Made by a program: the position numbers and the translations under genes. Shown piece after piece: positions 1 to 4,355 of a stretch of DNA of 6,279 nucleotides; the stretch's first letter is position 1; every line of letters starts with the position of its first letter. Location of the stretch: positions 1 through 6,279 of the forward strand of contig JACQNB010000066.1 of NCBI GenBank assembly GCA_016203265.1. The letters run 5' to 3'. This DNA is from Candidatus Woesearchaeota archaeon. Its GTDB lineage: Archaea; Nanobdellota; Nanobdellia; Woesearchaeales; ARS49. Below the pieces are notes generated by a model. That model ran no database searches. It was given only the letters and a program-made list of their open reading frames with translations, and had not been told where the DNA came from.

Positions 1-225
1 GCTCAATCGTATGCCGGTCTTCCATTCGGCAAAGTACATGCCTGCTGACTTGATGCGCAGCGTTTTCCAATCAATGTTGGCCACGTCACGAGATACAATA
101 TACAAATTATTCTGGCTGTTCAATAAAAACGCGTATTCAAGCTTGCCCGTGAAGCCGAACTGCGTCTCGAGCAACTGGTGAATCTCCTTGATTTCCTTGC
201 TTGTCTGGATCTTCCACGAGTCCAT
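1..225 (-). CDS. Partial gene, possible Nip7-like/PUA-associated RNA-binding protein (N-terminal 75 residues)
   Basis: The frame opens with ATG at 225-223 and stays open to the window edge, giving 75 residues. Its start shares one base with the infB stop (TAATG), so it is the second gene of a minus-strand operon and is probably translated by coupling. Visible features are a helical N-terminus (EIKEIHQLLETQFGF), a strand-rich stretch (YAFLLNSQNNLYIVSR), and then a segment around residues 58-75 with IKSAGMYFAEW and GIRLS. From memory this pattern (FGF..., LYIVS, aGlYFge, RLSIEG) resembles the pre-PUA part of archaeal Nip7-like and rRNA-methylase-associated proteins, which bind RNA during ribosome maturation. 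That assignment is inference: the diagnostic PUA half lies outside the window. Pairing with a translation factor fits a ribosome-related job. I am confident that this is a real gene and only moderately confident of the family. Confidence 0.6.
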   Translation of the reverse strand, partial: MDSWKIQTSKEIKEIHQLLETQFGFTGKLEYAFLLNSQNNLYIVSRDVANIDWKTLRIKSAGMYFAEWKTGIRLS

Positions 226-1958
226 TAAACGCCCCAGACTGGATTCTTCTCGCGCATCAGGAGCGCGATTTCTTTCAGCAATTCCTTCTCGTCCGTTGAG
301 AGCGCGTCCTTGAATTCTTTGTATGCGCGAAACTCGCGTTCGGTGATGATGCTGTAGAGGATGTCATTTTCCTTCACTTGCCTGCCTACGGTGACGTCAG
401 GATAGGATACGGCGACGCGCATACCTTTCTTGGCTTCAGGAATGCTTTCCTGTTCGTGCTGTAATGCGCGCGCTTCCGTGATTTTCGTCGTCGCATGATT
501 CATCAGTTGCACGCCGGGCTTCAGCGTTCCCGCGAGCACATCAGTTCCGACGACCGCCGGATTATTCTGCCGGAACACGTAGCCCGCTGCCAATTGGATT
601 TTGCAGGGCTTCGTGAGGGCATCCAAGCCAGCGGACACTTGGTTGCGCTGCATGCCTGCTTTCCACGCTTCGTAGTCTTCGATCAAACGATAGATGACGG
701 GATTCGTGAAGATCTTGAGCGTGTCGTGCGTTTCAGTAGGGATGTTGAATCCGAGGATGACCTGGTGCAGGACGTCCTTGGCCGCTTGCGCATCAGAAAG
801 GTCTTTCTTCGTGATGGGTCCAACGCTTGCTTTCTTGACGGGGATGTTCTTTTCCAGCAAGAGGAAGTTCAGCGCCTCGAGCGAGCCGAGCGTATCCGCC
901 TTGATGACCAACCCGTTCTCTGCCGTCTGCAGCGTGACGGCCTCAACGTCCTGCTGGACGAGCGTTTTTGCGACGTTCACGTCCGTCGCGACCAGCAACG
1001 GCATGCCTGCCTGCACGGCATCGATATCGGGCGCGGAAATCTTGACGCCCATGGCCGCCGTGACGCTCTTGACTGATTTGAATTTAGTCTTCTTCTCGCG
1101 CATCTCGGCCAAGGTGTCAGGAATCAAAACAGCCTTGACTTTGGTCACGATAGGTTCGCCCGAACTGCCGATCACGATGGTGTCGCCGGCATTGAGCGTG
1201 CCTTCGTAGATGATCGCATCGAGCGTAACGCCGAGTCCTTGGGTTTCCTTGACTTCCAGCACGGTGCCCTTAGCAGGGCCGGTGACGGCGTGCAACGACT
1301 TCTCAAGGAAGCGTTGCGCAACGCCCGTCAGGACCATCAAGAGTTCAGGAATACCTTCACCCGTGCGTGCCGAGGTCGGGACCATCGCGATTTGTTTAGT
1401 ATAGTCCGAGACTCGGTCAAAGCGTTCTGCCTCGAATCCGTTTTCGAACAGTTTGCCCACAATCTCGTATAATTTCGTCTCAAACAGGCGTTGGACTTCG
1501 GGTGTTTGGGCTGCGATGTTCTTCAACAATGAAGCATCGCGGGCGTGCCAGCCCTCCAGCGTGTCGACCTTGTTCAGCGCGATCATGAAGGGCGTCTTGT
1601 ATTGCTTGAGGATGCTGATGCATTCGACCGTTTGGGGCTCCAAACCCTTGGTGATATCAATCACGAGGATGGCCAAGTCAGCAAGGTTCCCGCCTCTTTT
1701 TCTGAGATTGATGAACGCCGCGTGTCCGGGAGTATCTATGAAGAGGAGGCCAGGAATCGTCAAGGTCAATTTCAGGGCGTCCAGGAGGCTTCCGCACACC
1801 TTCCGGATGGTTTCCAAGGGGATGATGCTCGCCCCGATGGCTTGGGTGATGCCGCCGGCTTCCTTGGCTGCCACGGTCGAGCCGCGAACCTTGTCCAACA
1901 GGCTCGTTTTCCCGTGGTCGACGTGGCCGAGGATGGTCACGATGGGTTGGCGCATCAT
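225..1958 (-). CDS. infB: Archaeal translation initiation factor aIF5B (IF2-type GTPase)
   Basis: This 577-residue translational GTPase promotes ribosomal subunit joining and initiator tRNA placement in the cytoplasm. The G domain (about residues 1-215) holds G1 GHVDHGKT (11-18), a switch I region with GGITQAIGA (35-43), G3 DTPGH (75-79), G4 NKVD (129-132) and a G5-like TSARTGEG (195-202). A domain II beta-barrel follows (about 225-330), then domain III with the GSLEAL signature, then domain IV, ending NPVWGV as archaeal and eukaryotic family members do. The length fits archaeal aIF5B, which lacks the long N-terminal extension of bacterial IF2 and eukaryotic eIF5B. No intein interrupts the P-loop, as happens in some archaea. 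An in-frame TAA at 1997-1995 means no ATG or GTG start lies upstream of 1958. A second ATG follows directly, so 1955 is an equally possible start. The gene overlaps the downstream gene by one base. Confidence 0.97.
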   Translation of the reverse strand: MMRQPIVTILGHVDHGKTSLLDKVRGSTVAAKEAGGITQAIGASIIPLETIRKVCGSLLDALKLTLTIPGLLFIDTPGHAAFINLRKRGGNLADLAILVIDITKGLEPQTVECISILKQYKTPFMIALNKVDTLEGWHARDASLLKNIAAQTPEVQRLFETKLYEIVGKLFENGFEAERFDRVSDYTKQIAMVPTSARTGEGIPELLMVLTGVAQRFLEKSLHAVTGPAKGTVLEVKETQGLGVTLDAIIYEGTLNAGDTIVIGSSGEPIVTKVKAVLIPDTLAEMREKKTKFKSVKSVTAAMGVKISAPDIDAVQAGMPLLVATDVNVAKTLVQQDVEAVTLQTAENGLVIKADTLGSLEALNFLLLEKNIPVKKASVGPITKKDLSDAQAAKDVLHQVILGFNIPTETHDTLKIFTNPVIYRLIEDYEAWKAGMQRNQVSAGLDALTKPCKIQLAAGYVFRQNNPAVVGTDVLAGTLKPGVQLMNHATTKITEARALQHEQESIPEAKKGMRVAVSYPDVTVGRQVKENDILYSIITEREFRAYKEFKDALSTDEKELLKEIALLMREKNPVWGV

Positions 1959-1981
1959 GACCTTTCCTTCAGGGTGCCATC

Positions 1982-1989
1982 TTATATAG
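1982..1989 (-). promoter_or_regulatory. TATA box of infB, leaderless geometry
   Basis: Read on the minus strand the sequence is CCTATATAAG, a good archaeal TATA box centred near 1985. Archaeal transcription normally begins about 25-27 nt downstream, here at 1958-1960, which is the infB ATG. A Shine-Dalgarno-like GGAAAGG lies at 1968-1962 between box and start. If the predicted start is right it is not transcribed. Both readings are possible; the TATA match itself is clear. Confidence 0.7.
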
Positions 1990-1993
1990 GTTT

Positions 1994-2041
1994 CTTAGGC
2001 ACCAAGCTCGGCGGACGCCAATATGAGCGCGAGTGCCTAGG
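1994..2041 (+). other. Long intergenic hairpin, candidate structured RNA part 1
   Basis: CTTAGGCAC (1994-2002) pairs with GTGCCTAGG (2033-2041) over nine positions, one of them a T-G wobble. Nested inside are GCTC (2006-2009) with GAGC (2025-2028), and GGC (2010-2012) with GCC (2017-2019) around a GGAC loop. On plus-strand RNA all nine outer positions pair. On the minus strand the wobble becomes a C-A mismatch, which slightly favours a plus-strand RNA. No coding frame explains it. It sits just upstream of the infB TATA box on the divergent side. Confidence 0.45.
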
Positions 2042-2050
2042 CCAGAGGGT

Positions 2051-2146
2051 CCGGCAAGGGGCCGTTTCGCGTGAATGTGATGCCGGAAACGGCACGAGCG
2101 CGAGGCGTTCGCCGAACCAAGAACGTCTCTGTTTTTGCTACTTGGT
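2051..2146. other. GC-rich self-complementary stretch, candidate structured RNA part 2
   Basis: Several perfect inverted repeats are packed here. CCGGCA (2051-2056) matches TGCCGG (2081-2086). GCCGTTTC (2061-2068) matches GAAACGGC (2086-2093). GGCG/CGCC forms 2104-2113. ACCAAG (2116-2121) matches CTTGGT (2141-2146). The first two interleave in pseudoknot order and share base 2086. A TTTTT run at 2132-2136 follows on the plus strand. The 9-nt direct repeat GAGCGCGAG occurs at 2025-2033 and again at 2096-2104. I found no tRNA cloverleaf, no GGTTCRA T-loop and no plausible ORF. The strand and boundaries of any RNA are unknown. Confidence 0.4.
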
Positions 2147-2150
2147 AGTG

Positions 2151-2196
2151 CTCCTAAAACCGAAAGCTTTAAATAGGGGGCTCTTCTCCCTAGGAG
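2151..2196. promoter_or_regulatory. Dyads flanking the TATA box, candidate operator
   Basis: CTCCTA (2151-2156) and TAGGAG (2191-2196) form a perfect 6-bp inverted repeat bracketing the BRE/TATA box. A second, tighter dyad overlaps the box: TAGGGGG (2174-2180) against CTCCCTA (2186-2192), with one G-T position and a CTCTT spacer. Sites overlapping TATA or the start are typical of archaeal repressor operators. No regulator is identified, so this is inference from symmetry alone. Confidence 0.3.
2161..2176 (+). promoter_or_regulatory. BRE/TATA promoter of the surface-protein gene
   Basis: CGAAAG (2161-2166) followed by CTTTAAATAG (2167-2176) matches the archaeal BRE plus TATA layout. The box is centred near 2172, which predicts transcription starting around 2197-2199 and a leader of about 44 nt before the ATG at 2242. 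The TTTAAA core is symmetric, so weak reverse firing toward the structured stretch is possible. The BRE-like purines support the plus orientation. Confidence 0.75.
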
Positions 2197-2201
2197 TAAC
2201 A

Positions 2202-2227
2202 CACTTGTTGCTCGTAGAGCAAAAGTG
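2202..2227 (+). promoter_or_regulatory. 5' leader hairpin of the surface-protein mRNA
   Basis: CACTT (2202-2206), a bulged G (2207) and TTGCTC (2208-2213) pair perfectly with GAGCAA (2217-2222) and AAGTG (2223-2227) around a GTA loop. This gives 11 base pairs and lies wholly within the predicted leader. It ends directly against the Shine-Dalgarno site. It could stabilise the mRNA 5' end, present the ribosome site, or act as a regulatory switch. Which of these applies cannot be told from the sequence. Confidence 0.6.
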
Positions 2228-2234
2228 AGGGGGA
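2228..2234 (+). promoter_or_regulatory. Shine-Dalgarno site AGGGGGA
   Basis: This purine-rich site ends seven bases before the ATG at 2242 and fixes that start. It is the only convincing Shine-Dalgarno site in the window that is also expected to be transcribed, in contrast to infB and alaS, whose promoters predict almost no leader. Confidence 0.7.
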
Positions 2235-2241
2235 TTTTGCA

Positions 2242-3168
2242 ATGAAAACGAACAAACTGTTTAGCATCGTGTCTTTGATGCTCTTCGCAGTCTTGGCCGC
2301 AAGCGCAGTCAGCGCAGTGCCGACCATCGACCGCGTCGAAGTCGACGACACACAATTGAACGAGAATCAGGTGAACTACCTGTCCGTCGAAACCGGCAGC
2401 CAAGTCACCGTTGATATCTGGTTGACCTCGAATGAGGACAACGACAACATCCGCGTTGAGGCCTTCATCACGGGCAGCGACGACAATGACGACGTGTCTG
2501 CAAAGACCTCGTTGTTCAGCGTCGAAGACAACGCAACGTACAAGAAGAGCTTGACGTTGACCTTGCCGCAGACGGCAGACGAAGACCGCTACAGCTTGCG
2601 TGTCATCGTTTCTGACCGAAACGGCGATGAGATCGTCCAGAACTACAACCTCGTCCTTGACGAGCCGCGCCACGACCTCGCGATCGAGGACGTCATCTTC
2701 TACCCGAACGGCAATGTCCAAGCAGGCCAGGCCTTCTTGAGCACTGTGCGACTGGAAAACTTCGGCCAGAAGGACGAGAACGACGTGAAGGTCATGGTCA
2801 GCATCCCTGAACTCGGCATCAGCGCAACGGACTACATCAACGAGATCGAGTCCGATGACGAAGAGTCGACGGAAGAGATGTACATGCGCATCCCGAGCAC
2901 CGCGAAGACGGGCACGTACCAAGTCAAGATTGACGTCTGGTACAACGACGGCCACGACACGCTCAGCAAGAGCATGAGCGTTGACGTCGACGCCTTGCCT
3001 CCGGCACCTGCTCCGGTCGTGCAAGTTCCGGTGACACCGGTTACCCCGGTTGTCGCAGAGAAGAGCATGTTGCGTAGTGTCCTCGAGGGAGTCCTCCTCG
3101 TCCTCGTGGGCCTCCTGGTGATCGTCGCGATCATCTTGGGCGTCAGCAAGCTCTCGAGCAACGAATAA
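2242..3168 (+). CDS. Secreted, C-terminally membrane-anchored beta-sandwich (CARDB-like) surface protein
   Basis: This 308-residue protein has a clear Sec signal peptide: basic MKTNK, a hydrophobic core, and SAVSA with cleavage likely after A25. Residues 26-141 form a strand-rich, acidic Ig-like region. Residues 143-250 (from RHDLAIEDV, with AGQ and LENFGQKDENDV) look like a CARDB-type beta-sandwich. A Pro/Val linker (251-274) leads to a transmembrane helix at about 283-301 and a short cytoplasmic tail. The topology puts both sandwiches outside the cell, tethered by the C-terminus. One N-glycosylation sequon is visible (N97-A-T). From memory, proteins of this design with the phrases VIFYPNGNV and VSIPELGISA recur in DPANN archaea, where they are annotated as hypothetical or S-layer-like. 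The ligand or partner is unknown. The gene stands alone, with its own promoter, leader hairpin and terminator. Adhesion or envelope structure is the most reasonable guess. Confidence 0.85.
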   Translation: MKTNKLFSIVSLMLFAVLAASAVSAVPTIDRVEVDDTQLNENQVNYLSVETGSQVTVDIWLTSNEDNDNIRVEAFITGSDDNDDVSAKTSLFSVEDNATYKKSLTLTLPQTADEDRYSLRVIVSDRNGDEIVQNYNLVLDEPRHDLAIEDVIFYPNGNVQAGQAFLSTVRLENFGQKDENDVKVMVSIPELGISATDYINEIESDDEESTEEMYMRIPSTAKTGTYQVKIDVWYNDGHDTLSKSMSVDVDALPPAPAPVVQVPVTPVTPVVAEKSMLRSVLEGVLLVLVGLLVIVAIILGVSKLSSNE

Positions 3169-3175
3169 ACCGATA

Positions 3176-3213
3176 CCTTTTTCTTTTCTTTTTCTTTTAT
3201 TCTTCTTTGTCTC
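3176..3213 (+). terminator. Oligo-T terminator after the surface-protein gene
   Basis: A run made almost only of T with scattered C begins eight bases after the stop codon and contains TTTTT, TTTT, TTTTT and TTTT blocks. Archaeal RNA polymerase terminates at such non-template T-tracts without needing a hairpin. The TTTTATT block near 3195-3201 may also serve as a poor TATA element for the next gene. Confidence 0.8.
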
Positions 3214-3241
3214 CATGAGCGGATAGCGTCAGCGGGTTACG

Positions 3242-3916
3242 ATGAAACACAAGGCATTCCAGAACGACTTTTGGGCACTGCGGCAGTGGCTTCCGAAACT
3301 GACGTCGCTTACGGTGCAGAACCGAGTCAAGTGGAGCGAAGAGGACGCGCGCAAGCTGATTGACAAGGTCTATTGCTCAATCGCGGAGCAACGCAACGCG
3401 TCAAACGGGGGCGTGAGCATGAGCGAATACCTGAATCACGTGCTGTGGCTCTATCCCGGGAAACCGATGAACCAGGGCCTTATCGCGGGCCACGAACTGA
3501 GTTCTCTGCTGCGGGACACACAAGCGCACAAGCCGGCTATCGCGTCGAAGGGAACGTGGACCTATCACATCTCGTTGCTGTTCGTCGACCCGCGCCATCC
3601 TGAAGCGGCTGATGTCATGCTTGAAGAAATAGAACAGTTCGCCCGGGATAATCAGTATGCAAGGCTCTCGGTCGAGGTCGCCATGCAGAACGAACAAGGC
3701 ACTGACTTCTTTGCGAAGAGGGAATTCATCCTGCATAAGGCGGATGAACGCACGATGCTCTTCAGCAAACGCCTTGCGTGCCCTTCTTACCTGCCTTCGC
3801 GTGATTACCGCAGCAACCACCTGCCGCAGTTCAGCGACAGGCCGACAAAGCATACGCCACCCACGAATACGCTTCCGAGTCTGCCGGTTGTGATCGACGA
3901 ATATTTCCGGGACTGA
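3242..3916 (+). CDS. GNAT-fold protein with degenerate acetyl-CoA loop
   Basis: The product has 224 residues. Residues 106-178 align with the core of GNAT N-acetyltransferases: a strand TYHISLLFVDPRHP (motif A start), the helix EAADVMLEEIEQFARDN, a strand ARLSVEVAMQN, then EQGTDFFAKREFI (the usual N-x-x-A-x-x-F-Y-x-K-x-G-F position) and a final strand ERTMLFSKRL. The expected pyrophosphate-binding R/Q-x-x-G-x-G/A after VDPRH is replaced by PEAADV, so cofactor binding may be weak or lost. The substrate is not predictable. Residues 1-100 are mostly helical and match nothing I recognise. A proline-rich tail (181-215) follows. An in-frame TAG at 3224-3226 leaves ATG 3242 as the first start; no good Shine-Dalgarno site precedes it. 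The next gene follows after two bases, so the two are probably co-transcribed. Confidence 0.7.
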   Translation: MKHKAFQNDFWALRQWLPKLTSLTVQNRVKWSEEDARKLIDKVYCSIAEQRNASNGGVSMSEYLNHVLWLYPGKPMNQGLIAGHELSSLLRDTQAHKPAIASKGTWTYHISLLFVDPRHPEAADVMLEEIEQFARDNQYARLSVEVAMQNEQGTDFFAKREFILHKADERTMLFSKRLACPSYLPSRDYRSNHLPQFSDRPTKHTPPTNTLPSLPVVIDEYFRD

Positions 3917-3918
3917 CC

Positions 3919-4233
3919 ATGGTCAACTTCACCTACCAAAACACGGAGAAGTATAAGCTCGGGGCGGGGCTTGCCCGTCGCGTCCTTGCGCATCCCGAAT
4001 TCGTGGATATCTGGGCTCCGATGGCGCTTTGGGCCTCGTCCGTCGATGAACAACGGGGTTTTCTGGAGACGTTGGCAGCGGGAGCATCTGACGAGCTTTT
4101 GGAGCGCGCGGTTGCGTACGCGGAAGGGCCGCAGTTTGATATGCAAACGCTGGAGGGCAAGGCGCAGTATGCCGCGTGCCTCAAGCAGCACTTCAGCAAG
4201 CTCATCGGCGCAAGCAACGTCGAGTCCGCATAA
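3919..4233 (+). CDS. Small helical protein of unknown function
   Basis: The product has 104 residues and I do not recognise the family. It starts two bases after the stop of the GNAT-like gene, with no separate promoter and little room for a ribosome site, so translation is probably coupled. It is predicted to be largely helical: residues 9-24 (TEKYKLGAGLARRVLA), 43-70 (VDEQRGFLETLAAGASDELLERAVAYAE) and 76-96. There is no signal peptide, membrane span or cysteine pair; the single Cys lies in AACLKQ. The aromatic pair W32 and W38 flanks APMAL. Codon use looks like that of its neighbours, and the tight spacing supports a real gene. It may partner the GNAT-like protein, but nothing in the sequence proves this. 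Confidence 0.7.
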   Translation: MVNFTYQNTEKYKLGAGLARRVLAHPEFVDIWAPMALWASSVDEQRGFLETLAAGASDELLERAVAYAEGPQFDMQTLEGKAQYAACLKQHFSKLIGASNVESA

Positions 4234-4236
4234 CTG

Positions 4237-4253
4237 CGAACGTGCAACGTTCG
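4237..4253. repeat. Perfect 7-bp inverted repeat after the two-gene unit
   Basis: CGAACGT and ACGTTCG flank a GCA spacer, three bases after the stop at 4233. It can form a small stable hairpin at the 3' end of the upstream mRNA, or it could be a protein-binding palindrome. There is no T-run directly after it, so it is not a classical intrinsic terminator. Confidence 0.6.
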
Positions 4254-4256
4254 AAA

Positions 4257-4318
4257 CAGAACTGCCGCGACGGGATGCGCTACGCTTGAGCGAAGCGATA
4301 AATGTCGAGGCAGTTCTG
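4257..4318 (+). other. 62-nt compound hairpin upstream of alaS, candidate small RNA or 3' UTR element
   Basis: CAGAACTGCC (4257-4266) pairs perfectly with GGCAGTTCTG (4309-4318). After one G-A mismatch the stem continues as CGAC (4268-4271) with GTCG (4304-4307). An internal loop follows (4272-4277 against 4298-4303). Then CGCT pairs with AGCG (4278-4281, 4294-4297), an A-A mismatch intervenes, and CGC/GCG (4283-4285, 4290-4292) closes a TTGA loop. Twenty-one pairs in 62 nt are unlikely by chance. A lower stem, an internal pocket and an upper stem with TGA...GA recall an archaeal H/ACA guide RNA, but I see no convincing ACA or AGA box directly after the stem. It ends just before the alaS TATA box. 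Confidence 0.5.
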
Positions 4319-4324
4319 AGTAAC

Positions 4325-4333
4325 CTTTAAAAG
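4325..4333 (+). promoter_or_regulatory. TATA box of alaS, leaderless geometry
   Basis: CTTTAAAAG is centred near 4329, exactly 27 nt before the ATG at 4356, so transcription should begin at or next to the start codon. The spacer is pyrimidine-rich (TCTTCTTTCTTT, 4338-4349) and offers no Shine-Dalgarno site. That pyrimidine run could also end transcripts coming from the upstream pair. Confidence 0.65.
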
Positions 4334-4355
4334 CAGTCTTCTTTCTTTGCAGTGC

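Noticed and set aside
1905..1928. Intein insertion at the aIF5B P-loop
   Set aside because: GHVDHGKT is continuous and the protein has the normal intein-free length.
495..1989. Several plus-strand open frames opposite infB
   Set aside because: They are shadows of a strongly conserved GTPase, with no family motifs and no promoters of their own.
1959..2241. tRNA or 5S rRNA in the structured intergenic region
   Set aside because: No T-loop GGTTCRA-type sequence, no cloverleaf arms with proper spacing and no 5S-like core could be found on either strand.
1969..3216. Minus-strand open frame of 415 codons antisense to the surface-protein gene
   Set aside because: Its composition (runs of Arg, Asp, Val, Leu) is that of the antisense of an Asp/Val-rich gene. 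It has no domain and overlaps the promoters and terminator. The plus frame has a signal peptide, anchor and ribosome site.
4257..4318. Miniature transposable element with 10-bp terminal inverted repeats
   Set aside because: No target-site duplication flanks it (TCGAAA on the left, AGTAAC on the right), it is very short, and its inner bases also pair, which fits RNA structure better.
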